From contig NZ_CP061205.1 in assembly GCF_015240255.1 (NCBI RefSeq), forward strand, positions 1,385,501 to 1,449,500: 64,000 nt of DNA, in the 5' to 3' direction. The notes under the pieces are model-generated. The model was not told where the DNA came from and made no database searches. It was given only the letters and a program-made list of their open reading frames with translations. Positions within the stretch are counted from its first letter, which is position 1; every line of letters starts with the position of its first letter. Origin of the DNA: Kordiimonas pumila. GTDB lineage: Bacteria > Pseudomonadota > Alphaproteobacteria > Sphingomonadales > Kordiimonadaceae. This document shows, piece after piece, positions 9,211 to 17,369 of the stretch. A program made the position numbers and the translations under genes.

Positions 9211-9774
9211 CTATTCATTAAAAATGTAAGGTGATGTAAAATCACGAAATTTTTGTAGTTTTTGGTCTTTTGCAGACAAAATAGCTTTGTCTTCACCCAC
9301 GGGCCAGTCGATCGCTAGGTCAGGGTCATTGTATATAATGCCACTATCACTTTCCGGGGCGTAATAGGCGCTTACTTTATAGCAAAACTCGGTATTGGCC
9401 TCGAGCGTGCAAAAACCGTGGGCAAAGCCTGCTGGTACCCAAAGTTGTTTCCAGTTTTCGCCAGATAGTTCAACCGACAGGTGCTGGCCGTAGGTGGGGG
9501 AGCCAACACGCAGATCAACCACCACATCCAGCACACGCCCATTTGGTACCCGCACCAGTTTGCCCTGTGCGTGTGGTGGCAATTGAAAGTGCAACCCGCG
9601 AATTACGCCCATATCTTTTGAAAAAGAATGGTTGTCCTGAATCAGCTCAACACCGGGCACAGCCTCGGCAAATTGTACTTTGCTAAATGTTTCAGAGAAA
9701 AAACCACGATCATCACCGTGACGTTTTGGGGTAAACAAATATACACCCGGAAGGGCAAGTTCTTCAATTAACAT
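9211..9774 (-). CDS. rfbC: dTDP-4-dehydrorhamnose 3,5-epimerase
   Basis: This cupin-fold enzyme epimerises C3 and C5 of dTDP-4-keto-6-deoxyglucose. The 187 residues match RmlC, with DDRGFFSETF, the active-site His in RGLHFQLPPHAQGKLVRV, VPAGFAHGFCTLE, and the catalytic Tyr region FCYKVSAYY. It is the first gene of the minus-strand operon, so the promoter should lie in the 121-base gap at 9775-9895, which it shares with the divergent GT4 gene. That gap is AT-rich and has a short GACTG/CAGTC inverted repeat near 9792-9810. Confidence 0.96.
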   Translation of the reverse strand: MLIEELALPGVYLFTPKRHGDDRGFFSETFSKVQFAEAVPGVELIQDNHSFSKDMGVIRGLHFQLPPHAQGKLVRVPNGRVLDVVVDLRVGSPTYGQHLSVELSGENWKQLWVPAGFAHGFCTLEANTEFCYKVSAYYAPESDSGIIYNDPDLAIDWPVGEDKAILSAKDQKLQKFRDFTSPYIFNE

Positions 9775-9895
9775 TAAATGACCTGAAGTATGACTGGATT
9801 TAATACAGTCGCCTTTATATTAAAATGATGTTTAAATTAAAAGAACGATTTAGATTTTAATCATTGAGTAGCTTTGGGGACAGTATAGACAGTTT

Positions 9896-11065
9896 ATGCT
9901 AAATCAACTTGAAAAATATGGGTCGGTTCGGTCTTTTACGGAAACCTGCATGGACGGTGCCTTGGCGCTAGCCGCTGAAGGGTATAATCTGGAGGGACGG
10001 GAAAAAGGCTATTTGCTTGCCTTTTATCCTGAGGATAAAAGAAACCCATTTCAACATATGCTGTATGCGTCGGCATTTCAAAATGGTTTTGCCTGTTTCC
10101 CTGTGGGCAGGCTTGACGATGTGGCACTTGCTCCTGACGGCGTAAAGCTTATTCTACATTTACACTGGGTACACAGAATATTTGACACGGTTGAAACTGC
10201 GGCAGCGGCCAAAGCTGCAAGCTGGCAGTTTTTAAACCTGTTAGACAATATCCAGTCAAGCGGCCACAAACTATTGTGGACCATTCATAACCGGGTATCG
10301 CATGAAAGTGTGTTTGAGGAGGAAGAATATAGCCTTAGGTCGCTTATTGCGGCGCGGGCTGACTTTTTGCATATCATGAACCCGGAAAGTGCATCCCTGT
10401 GTGCGCCGCACTATAGTGTACCTGCGGATAAAACCTTTATCGTGCCCCATCCTTCCTATACCGGGGTGTACAGCAATTACATGTCACGCAGTACAGCTAG
10501 GTTTCAGCTAGGCCTTGGTGAAAATGAAACAGTATTTTTGCTTTTTGGAAAAATGCTCCCACAAAAAGGCGCGCGCGAGTTTTTAGCCCGGCTTGATTCG
10601 CTACAGGCAGCGTTTGACGGCGACGCTCGCATTTTGCTTGTAGGTCGCTCTAGTACGCCAGAGTTTACCGAGGAAATACTGGGTTTAACGGCAGGTAGGC
10701 CTGATGTTTTGTCAGTAAGGTCTTTTGTGGATGACCAGAATGTACAATTATATTTTCAGGCCGCAGATGTGGTTATGTGCCCTTATATAAACGGCCTTAA
10801 TTCCGGTGTTCTGATGACCGCCGCCAGCTTTGGTAAGCCCATTGTTACATCAAGAGATTTTAAAGCTGTGTTTGAAGGGATTGAAGACCATATTGCGTTC
10901 TTTGATACCGGCCCGGGCATGAAAGGGGTGGTGCAAGGATCTCTTAAAGCGGCGGCAACGGCAAAAGACCCTGAAGCCTGCAACACTATTAAAGCATGGG
11001 CAGAGAGTCGCCAGCCAGCGCTGGTTTCAAACCGGTTTTTTGAAGCGTTGCGGAGCAGACTGTGA
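9896..11065 (+). CDS. GT4-family glycosyltransferase
   Basis: The 389-residue GT-B protein has an N-terminal half with LILHLHWVHRIFD and LLWTIHNRVSHES, as in GumH- or AceB-like mannosyltransferases. The C-terminal nucleotide-sugar half has FLLFGKMLPQKGAREFL, ILLVGRSS and VVMCPYINGLNSGVLMTAASFGKPIV, the region carrying the donor-binding acidic and Gly residues of GT4. The donor is unknown. GDP-mannose is plausible because manC lies two genes downstream. The gene is divergent from the rhamnose operon and overlaps the next gene by four bases (GTGA), so the two products are translationally coupled. Confidence 0.82.
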   Translation: MLNQLEKYGSVRSFTETCMDGALALAAEGYNLEGREKGYLLAFYPEDKRNPFQHMLYASAFQNGFACFPVGRLDDVALAPDGVKLILHLHWVHRIFDTVETAAAAKAASWQFLNLLDNIQSSGHKLLWTIHNRVSHESVFEEEEYSLRSLIAARADFLHIMNPESASLCAPHYSVPADKTFIVPHPSYTGVYSNYMSRSTARFQLGLGENETVFLLFGKMLPQKGAREFLARLDSLQAAFDGDARILLVGRSSTPEFTEEILGLTAGRPDVLSVRSFVDDQNVQLYFQAADVVMCPYINGLNSGVLMTAASFGKPIVTSRDFKAVFEGIEDHIAFFDTGPGMKGVVQGSLKAAATAKDPEACNTIKAWAESRQPALVSNRFFEALRSRL

Positions 11066-12018
11066 GCGCCTTGGCTGATTACAGAAAGCTAACAGGAAGT
11101 GATTTTCTAGCTTCGCGTTTCGGCGTTTTTGGCATGTTGCATCCGCAAAAAATACTATTGGCACGGCGACCCTTGAAACGGTTTTTCCTGCTGGGGCGTG
11201 CCCGTTTGCGCTGTTTAGACATTGAAGCCCTAACCACACAGCGGGGCGGTGTGCGCGGCGCTGTAGAGGTTCGCATTCGGTATTTCACCATATGGGGCAG
11301 GGAAATAAAACAGGCAGAGCAGACACAGCTTTTGTTTGCTGACCCTGTGAATAATGCGGGATTGCAGCGCATATGGCTTTCTGGGCGCAAAGGTGGTCCG
11401 TTGGCGCTGTTTTCAATTGCGCGTACATCAAATGGGGCACCTGTTGGCATTACCAGCAGTTTTCAGCTTAAGCACCACAGTGTTGATGTGGAAGATGTTG
11501 CTGTTGCCGAAATTTTGCGATGCCGCGATGAACTGTTACTGCTTTCTGCCTACGAAAAAGCGGAAGACGACGGCGCGCCTGAGCGTGCGCTGCGTATTTT
11601 GGCACGCTTGGCATTTTTGTGGCAAAAACCATCTACTCAGCGCGCCATGACCTATATACGAGATGTGCGGCAGCTTGTGGCGCATGGGTTTAAAGTGAAA
11701 GGCGTTAAGGCCTTGGTGGGCCATGCAGGGAGCGGCACGTATAAGTATGTATCCTTATTTGCTGCAGTAAAGGGTTCAGACGTTCTCCTTAGCCGAAAGA
11801 TTGCCTATGAAGCACAGCGACTGGCAGTGGAAATGCAAAAATCTGGCTCTGACACAGTAGAGGTTGCTGAAGGGTCGGACCTTTTGATACGCTTGATTGT
11901 GGCCTATAATCTTGGAGTGAAAATTTCGGTGCAAACAACACATATGGGTACGCTGCCTTTATGGGTGTCAGAGGTAGAAGCTGCTGAATTTGTTGAAACT
12001 GTTAAAAAGCTTCATTGA
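11062..12018 (+). CDS. Unrecognised protein of the polysaccharide locus
   Basis: I do not recognise this 318-residue protein. It starts with GTG inside the stop codon of the upstream glycosyltransferase. The N-terminal third is basic (KILLARRPLKRFFLLGRARLR), the middle is beta-rich (AVEVRIRYFTIWGREI, GAPVGITSSFQLKHH), and the C-terminal third is helical with ATYIRDV-like and YKYVSLFAAVKGSD segments. No signal peptide, transmembrane span or known catalytic motif stands out. Coupling to a GT4 gene and position before manC suggest a role in making or modifying the polysaccharide, perhaps as a partner of the glycosyltransferase. That is inference from context only. Confidence 0.7.
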   Translation: MSALADYRKLTGSDFLASRFGVFGMLHPQKILLARRPLKRFFLLGRARLRCLDIEALTTQRGGVRGAVEVRIRYFTIWGREIKQAEQTQLLFADPVNNAGLQRIWLSGRKGGPLALFSIARTSNGAPVGITSSFQLKHHSVDVEDVAVAEILRCRDELLLLSAYEKAEDDGAPERALRILARLAFLWQKPSTQRAMTYIRDVRQLVAHGFKVKGVKALVGHAGSGTYKYVSLFAAVKGSDVLLSRKIAYEAQRLAVEMQKSGSDTVEVAEGSDLLIRLIVAYNLGVKISVQTTHMGTLPLWVSEVEAAEFVETVKKLH

Positions 12019-12080
12019 CCGTATCGATAATCTAACCCTATCTTCATCAGAATACCAAAAGGTAGCAAGCTGAGGAACTT

Positions 12081-13514
12081 ATGAAGAAAACGATCTATCC
12101 TGTCATTCTGTCTGGTGGTTCGGGATCACGGCTGTGGCCCATGTCGCGGTCAAAGTACCCAAAACAGTTCCTGCCAATGCTGGGGACAAAAAGCCTGTTT
12201 ACTTTAACGCTGGAACGTGTGGGTGAAACATACGGGTTTGGCGCACCGCTGGTGGTTGCTAACGAGCATCACCGTTTTATCATTAATGAGCAGGCTGCAA
12301 AAGTGGATGTGAGCCTGCAATCAGTCCTGTTGGAGCCGGTAGGGCGTAATACCGCGCCCGCTGTGGCTGTGGCGGCCCTTAAGATCGCGAAGGTTGACCC
12401 AGACGCCTTGCTGCTGTTCCTGCCGTCAGACCATGTTATTTTGGATATGCCGGGCTTTCATAAAGCTGTTAATACAGCAGCATGTGCCGCCAAGAAAGGC
12501 TATTTGGTATGTTTTGGCATGACACCAACACGCCCGGAAACTGGCTATGGCTATATTAATGCTGGCTCTGAAATTGAGGGCGCGAAGGGTGCGCGTATCA
12601 TAAGCGCTTTTCAGGAAAAGCCAAACGCTGAAACGGCTGCCAAGTATCTGGAAGCAGGCACCTATAGCTGGAATAGCGGCATGTTTATGTTTGCGGCCAG
12701 CACTATTTTAGCGGAATTTAAAGAGCATCAGCCAGCCATGCTGAAAGCTGCTGAAAAAGCTCTGAAAAGCGCAGTGCCGGACCTTAACTTTTTACGTATG
12801 GGTGAAAAAGAATTTAGCGCTGTACCTGCCGACAGCATCGATTATGCCATTATGGAAAAAACCAGCCGTGCGGCAGTTGTACCGGCAGAGTTCGGCTGGT
12901 CTGATGTGGGTAGTTTTTCAGCACTCGCTGATGTGCAAACACCAGACCAGAACGGTAATGTGCTAGTGGGTGACGTGCTGGCGCTTGATAGCCATAACTG
13001 TTTTATTCATGCGGGCGAGAAGCTTGTGTCTACCATTGGGGTGGATGATCTTATCGTGGTGGCAACAGACGACGCTGTAATGGTGGCCCCTAAGGATCGT
13101 GATCAGGACGTTAAAAGGCTGGTAGATAGCCTGAAGGCTAGTGGACGGCCAGAAGTGGATTTTCATAGCACTGTTTACCGCCCGTGGGGCAACTACCGCA
13201 CACTGGCCGTTGGCAGCCGCTATCAGGTGAAAGAAATTGAAGTGTACCCCGGCAAGCGCTTAAGCCTGCAAAAGCACCATCACCGGGCTGAGCACTGGAT
13301 TATTGTGGAAGGCTCTGCTGTGATAACACGCGACGCTGAAACCCACTTGCTGAGCGAAAATCAGTCAATTTATTTGCCGCTTGGCGCTGTGCACCGGCTT
13401 GCAAACCCCGGTAAAATACCGCTCAGGCTAATTGAGGTTCAATCAGGCAGTTATTTGGGTGAAGATGATATTGTAAGACTTGAGGATGATTTTAACCGCG
13501 AAAAAGAGAAATAG
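12081..13514 (+). CDS. manC: Mannose-1-phosphate guanylyltransferase / mannose-6-phosphate isomerase
   Basis: The 477-residue type II PMI/GMP enzyme makes GDP-mannose. The N-terminal nucleotidyltransferase domain opens with LSGGSGSRLWPMSRSKYPKQF, and has LEPVGRNTAPA, FLPSDHVI and FGWSDVGSF. The C-terminal cupin domain (about residues 355-470) has YRPWGNYR, GKRLSLQKHHHRAEHWIIVEG and the metal-binding His/Glu set of phosphomannose isomerases. The length is standard for the bifunctional form. It starts 62 bases after the unknown gene, with GAGG as ribosome site. Together with pgi downstream it links fructose-6-phosphate to GDP-mannose for the polysaccharide. Confidence 0.95.
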   Translation: MKKTIYPVILSGGSGSRLWPMSRSKYPKQFLPMLGTKSLFTLTLERVGETYGFGAPLVVANEHHRFIINEQAAKVDVSLQSVLLEPVGRNTAPAVAVAALKIAKVDPDALLLFLPSDHVILDMPGFHKAVNTAACAAKKGYLVCFGMTPTRPETGYGYINAGSEIEGAKGARIISAFQEKPNAETAAKYLEAGTYSWNSGMFMFAASTILAEFKEHQPAMLKAAEKALKSAVPDLNFLRMGEKEFSAVPADSIDYAIMEKTSRAAVVPAEFGWSDVGSFSALADVQTPDQNGNVLVGDVLALDSHNCFIHAGEKLVSTIGVDDLIVVATDDAVMVAPKDRDQDVKRLVDSLKASGRPEVDFHSTVYRPWGNYRTLAVGSRYQVKEIEVYPGKRLSLQKHHHRAEHWIIVEGSAVITRDAETHLLSENQSIYLPLGAVHRLANPGKIPLRLIEVQSGSYLGEDDIVRLEDDFNREKEK

Positions 13515-13524
13515 GAGCTGTGTT

Positions 13525-13977
13525 ATGAAAGCGATTTTATCAGGACTAATGGTTGCGGGTTTTGTGCTTTTTCAAACTCCTGTAGCAGCAGAAGAAATGC
13601 AGCATCCTGAAAAACTTTCCAAGGATGAAATTGCGGGCGCTATCTTCAAAGACCCCCGTTTGGTTATCCACCAGTATGAAAGTGAGCTTGGCCCCTACGA
13701 AACACAGGATGTGGAAACATTCCTTTCAAGCGACAAGAAGTTTGATAGCGGCATGTATAAATCAGGCCCAGTGCGGATGGCGCTTGACCCATACGGTGTG
13801 GACGAATTTATGTATTTTCTGGAAGGCGGCGTTACCCTTACATCGGATGACGGCACCGTTACCGAGATAAAAGCGGGTGATGCCGTGACCATAGGCAAGG
13901 AATGGAAAGGCGTTTGGGAAACTAAAGGTTATACCAAAATATATGTTATATATTCCCCTGATGCACCGATTGAATAA
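13525..13977 (+). CDS. Secreted small cupin protein
   Basis: The ATG at 13525 has GGAGCTG just upstream and gives 150 residues. An upstream in-frame ATG at 13480 lies inside manC and is unlikely to be used. A clear Sec signal peptide ends around VAA-EE (residue 22). The rest is one cupin domain of the Cupin_3 (EutQ/ureidoglycine aminohydrolase-like) type, with EFMYFLEGGVTLTSDDG and GDAVTIGKEWKGVWET followed by KIYVIYSP. It starts ten bases after manC, so it is probably in the same operon, and it should act in the periplasm. The ligand is unknown. It converges on an exported molybdoenzyme with six bases between them. Confidence 0.75.
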   Translation: MKAILSGLMVAGFVLFQTPVAAEEMQHPEKLSKDEIAGAIFKDPRLVIHQYESELGPYETQDVETFLSSDKKFDSGMYKSGPVRMALDPYGVDEFMYFLEGGVTLTSDDGTVTEIKAGDAVTIGKEWKGVWETKGYTKIYVIYSPDAPIE

Positions 13978-13983
13978 GGCCGG

Positions 13984-14757
13984 TTATAAGCCTGCGTACC
14001 ACTGAAAACCCTTGTCTTCCCAGTAACCGCCGCCACCCTTGCCAACATGGCGCAGGGTGTTGGCTGCCTCAATACGCTCGATATATTTTGCGTTTTTATA
14101 GCCGATTTGTAGCTCAACCCGTAACCTGATGGGCGCGCCGTGCTGTACCGGCAGTGGCTCGCCGTTCATTTCGTACGCCAGAATTGTTTGGGGGTGAAAA
14201 GCATCAAACAAATCGATGCTTTCATAATAATAGTTTTTGCCGTCGCCGTCAGAACAGTGAAAAATAATGAAGCGCGTATCAGGCTTTAGCCCTGCCATCA
14301 TGAGAATAGTGGCAAGTGGCACGCCTTTCCACTGACCCACGGCGGACCAGCCTTCATCGCAGTTATGCTGGGTAATCTGGCTGCGTGCTGGCATGCTTTT
14401 AATATCATCCAGCTTTAGCGACAAGGGCCGTTCAACCATGCCGTCTACGGCAAGCCGCCAATTTGTAAAGCTATTATCAAGCCAGCGCTGGTATGTGTCG
14501 CCCGCTGGTTTATGGGTGCCGTTTGAGGGGAAGGTCGCCGATATTTCACTGGCAGGCAGTTCGCGCACAAGTGGCTTGTGTGCCAGCATTAGGCGCTGCG
14601 ATTTCATGGTCAGGCTGCGGCCAAAATCAAGCAATTCCCTAAAGGTTGGGGTGTCCGGCTGTTGCTGGCAGCCGCTTAGGAAAAGCCCGGTAGGCACAAG
14701 CGGCAAGGCTGTGCCGTATGAAAGCAATTTACGGCGGGTAATAAGAGGTTTGCTCAT
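13984..14757 (-). CDS. Exported molybdopterin-dependent oxidoreductase (sulfite oxidase/YedY fold)
   Basis: The 257-residue protein has a twin-arginine-like N-terminus (TRRKLLS) followed by a lipobox FLSGC (Cys30), so it may be a Tat-exported lipoprotein. The sulfite-oxidase-fold domain includes QHNCDEGWSAVGQWKGVPLA, where Cys133 would be the molybdenum ligand, and HGAPIRLRVELQIGYKNAKY, the usual pterin-binding region. It overlaps the upstream cytochrome gene by four bases, so the membrane cytochrome is the obvious electron partner. It is shorter than the MsrP encoded at 55428 and lacks MsrP's N-terminal segment. The substrate is unknown; oxidation or reduction of a sulfur or nitrogen compound in the periplasm is possible. 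Confidence 0.83.
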   Translation of the reverse strand: MSKPLITRRKLLSYGTALPLVPTGLFLSGCQQQPDTPTFRELLDFGRSLTMKSQRLMLAHKPLVRELPASEISATFPSNGTHKPAGDTYQRWLDNSFTNWRLAVDGMVERPLSLKLDDIKSMPARSQITQHNCDEGWSAVGQWKGVPLATILMMAGLKPDTRFIIFHCSDGDGKNYYYESIDLFDAFHPQTILAYEMNGEPLPVQHGAPIRLRVELQIGYKNAKYIERIEAANTLRHVGKGGGGYWEDKGFQWYAGL

Positions 14758-15578
14758 TTTTTCTTTTCCTCCGGCACAGTGAACCAGCCGGTTATCATGC
14801 TGCGCATTTCATTGATAAAGCCTGCAACAAAAAGCTGGATAAAGTGAATGATAACAAAAGCAACGAGGCCGCTTGCCGCGATAAAGTGAATTGTGCGGGC
14901 AGATTGCCGGCCGCCAAACAGGGTAAAAAGCTCAGGGAACACAGCGGTTACCGCATTCGACATGGTAAGCCCTGTTAAAATCATGACGGGTAATAAGATA
15001 AAAACAACAGTGATATAGGCCAGCTTTTGCAGAAGGTTATAGTTTTTTGCCGCTTCGCCGTGGTGGCGCTTAAAGCGCAGGTGCAACCATAGGTCAGCAG
15101 CTATATGGCGTAGTTTAAGCTGTGCACGGGAAGGTGTGAAATTCCGCCAGAAATGGCGGCTGATCAGGCCGTATAGCAAATACACAACAATATTGATGGC
15201 AAAAAGCCATGCTGCCAGAAAGTGCCAATCGCGCCCCAGCGCCAAGCTGCGGTTGGACGGCAGGGTTACCAAAGGTGGGAAAGCATAGCTGCGCATCCGG
15301 CCATTTTCTTCACGCGTTATGCCAAGAATACCGGTTACGTCAAATTCCATAGAACCAATGGTAAGGGTGCTACGGTCAGATACAGCATCTTTAGCAGGTG
15401 CCGTGATAGCGATAAAGCTGTCCATGCCGTGATGGCCGCTTTCGCCCCAGTAGAGGGCCGGGTGGTAATTAAAGATCTGCAAACCGCTCATGAGTAGTAC
15501 TATAAACGCGACAACATTCAGCCAGTGCCAGATACGAACCGGTAACCTGTGTCGGTAAATTGTTTCTTTTTTCGCCAT
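14754..15578 (-). CDS. Cytochrome b561-family membrane protein
   Basis: I take the ATG at 15578 (AGGAC upstream) rather than a TTG at 15617, giving 274 residues. The sequence begins with YRHRLPVRIWHWLNVVAF, the first helix of the bacterial cytochrome b561 / Ni-hydrogenase b-type family with its heme-ligating His. Further helices are WHFLAAWLFAINIVVYLLYG, a span around VVFILLPVMILTGL, and IHFIAASGLVAFVIIHFIQL, with paired His that could bind two hemes. A periplasmic loop of about 90 residues after helix 1 is unusual. Translational coupling to the molybdoenzyme suggests it passes electrons between quinone and that enzyme. It is unrelated to MsrQ. Confidence 0.85.
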   Translation of the reverse strand: MAKKETIYRHRLPVRIWHWLNVVAFIVLLMSGLQIFNYHPALYWGESGHHGMDSFIAITAPAKDAVSDRSTLTIGSMEFDVTGILGITREENGRMRSYAFPPLVTLPSNRSLALGRDWHFLAAWLFAINIVVYLLYGLISRHFWRNFTPSRAQLKLRHIAADLWLHLRFKRHHGEAAKNYNLLQKLAYITVVFILLPVMILTGLTMSNAVTAVFPELFTLFGGRQSARTIHFIAASGLVAFVIIHFIQLFVAGFINEMRSMITGWFTVPEEKKK

Positions 15579-15630
15579 AGCCCACGTCCTGTGTTTATGC
15601 CCTAGATGACGGAACAAGGCGTGCTTTGCC

Positions 15631-17259
15631 TTACGGTTTTTTTAGGTCGCCAAAAAATGCACCATGGGGCGGCAGGTAAATATCGTGGTCACAGTCAGAG
15701 GCAGTTTTAAAGCCGTGCCCATAAAGGCTGGTTAGGGTTCCATCTGCGGGTACATCAAGAATGACCACTTCGTCGTTAAAATTAAAGCAACATAAAATGG
15801 TTTGCTCCGGGGCCTTTCGAAGGAAGGCAAGGCTACCGTCTGGTGTGTCGATAAATTCTATATCACCGTATAAAAGCGCGGGCTGGTCTTTGCGCCACGC
15901 CATAAAGGTTTTAAATAGGGTGAGCACAGATTCAGGGTTATCTTCCTGTTCTGATACAGCAAGGGCGTAATGCTCCTCTGGTACCGGTAGCCACGGCTTG
16001 GCAGTGGAAAAGCCCGCATTATCAGCAGCGGAATTCCACGGTATGGGAGTGCGGCAGCCGTCCCTGCCATGAAATTCAGGCCAAAACTGAATGCCGTATG
16101 GGTCGCGCATATCACGCGGGTGGATAGTGGCTTCGGTTAGGCCTAGTTCCTGCCCTTGATAGCAGCAAACAGAGCCACGCAGCGATGCAGAAAGAGCAGT
16201 GTAAAGCTTGGCAAGCTCTGGCGTGCCGTGAATGCCACCCCAGCGCGATAAAACACGGGGTACATCATGGTTGCTGATCGCCCAGCATGCCCAGTCCCCA
16301 GCCATGTGGCGTTCTTGTTCTTCTACCGTATAGCGAATGTGATGGGTGGAGAAATCATCCACTAGAAGTTCAAAACTATAGCCCGTGTGCAGGCGGCGGT
16401 GGCTTTCGGTATATTCGCGGATGGTTTTAATCGCGTCTTCCGAATTGATCTCGCCCATGAGGGCAACGCCGTTATATTGGTCTGTCAGGTCTCGAAGGCG
16501 CTCCAGAAATACAAGGTTTTCGGGCTGGGTGTTATCATAAATATGATACTGCGCTGCATAGGGGTTTGTTGGGCTAAAGCCACGCCCACGGCGCTCTTCC
16601 ATCGGCTTTAAAGGGTTGTCGCGCAGGAGTTTGTCATGAAAGCAGAAATTGATGGCATCTAGCCTGAAACCGTCGACACCTCGGTCCAGCCAGAATTTGG
16701 TTTCCTGTAACATTTGGTCCTGCACTTCGGGGTTATGGTAGTTCAGGTCCGGCTGCGACTTTAGAAAGTTGTGCAGATAATATTGTTTGCGGGTTTTGTT
16801 CCATTTCCATGCCGGACCACCAAAGATGGAAAGCCAGTTATTGGGTTCAAACCCTTCTTCATTAGGGTTTGCCCAAACATACCAGCTTGCTTTGGGGTTG
16901 GTTCTGCTTGATTTGCTTTCGATAAACCACGGATGGCTGCTTGATGTGTGGCTAAGAACCTGATCGATAATAAGCTTCAGGCCGTGTTTGTGGGTTTCTT
17001 TTACCAACTTGTCAAAGTCTGCCATGGTGCCAAACATAGGGTCAATAGCGCGGTAATCGCTTATGTCATAGCCGAAATCTTTCATCGGCGATTTGAAAAA
17101 CGGAGATACCCAGATCGCGTCTACGCCGAGATCGGCAATATATCCAAGTTTATCAAGAATGCCGGGCAGGTCCCCAATACCGTCGCCGTTACTGTCCATC
17201 AGGCTGCGGGGATAAATTTGATAAATAATTGCGTTATGCCACCAGTCTGTTTTGGGCAT
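15631..17259 (-). CDS. GH13 alpha-glucosidase
   Basis: The 542-residue glycoside hydrolase family 13 enzyme hydrolyses alpha-glucosidic bonds of maltose, isomaltose or similar oligosaccharides. The (beta/alpha)8 barrel opens with WWHNAIIYQIYPRSL. The catalytic residues are visible: nucleophile Asp201 in DGFRLDAINF, acid/base Glu270 in ALMGEINSED, and Asp332 in AISNHDVPR. The QIYPRS start and GDGIGDLPGI are typical of oligo-1,6-glucosidase/alpha-glucosidase subfamilies. No signal peptide is present, so it is cytoplasmic. It lies between galU and the cytochrome gene on the same strand. An 11-bp inverted repeat precedes it. Confidence 0.92.
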   Translation of the reverse strand: MPKTDWWHNAIIYQIYPRSLMDSNGDGIGDLPGILDKLGYIADLGVDAIWVSPFFKSPMKDFGYDISDYRAIDPMFGTMADFDKLVKETHKHGLKLIIDQVLSHTSSSHPWFIESKSSRTNPKASWYVWANPNEEGFEPNNWLSIFGGPAWKWNKTRKQYYLHNFLKSQPDLNYHNPEVQDQMLQETKFWLDRGVDGFRLDAINFCFHDKLLRDNPLKPMEERRGRGFSPTNPYAAQYHIYDNTQPENLVFLERLRDLTDQYNGVALMGEINSEDAIKTIREYTESHRRLHTGYSFELLVDDFSTHHIRYTVEEQERHMAGDWACWAISNHDVPRVLSRWGGIHGTPELAKLYTALSASLRGSVCCYQGQELGLTEATIHPRDMRDPYGIQFWPEFHGRDGCRTPIPWNSAADNAGFSTAKPWLPVPEEHYALAVSEQEDNPESVLTLFKTFMAWRKDQPALLYGDIEFIDTPDGSLAFLRKAPEQTILCCFNFNDEVVILDVPADGTLTSLYGHGFKTASDCDHDIYLPPHGAFFGDLKKP

Positions 17260-17298
17260 CGGCCTTTTCTTGTTGTCGTGATTTGTGTGTTTCGGTTC

Positions 17299-17330
17299 AG
17301 GGTTACGGCCAGTTTAACAGCCATAACCCT
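17299..17330. repeat. Inverted repeat between galU and the alpha-glucosidase gene
   Basis: Arms AGGGTTACGGC (17299-17309) and GCCATAACCCT (17320-17330) pair over 11 positions with one G-T wobble around a ten-base loop. It sits in the 110-base gap. No T-run follows on either strand, so a simple terminator is unlikely; an operator or an mRNA-processing hairpin is possible. Confidence 0.5.
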
Positions 17331-17369
17331 CTATGCAACCCATTATATAAAAAGATATAAACAGGTGTT

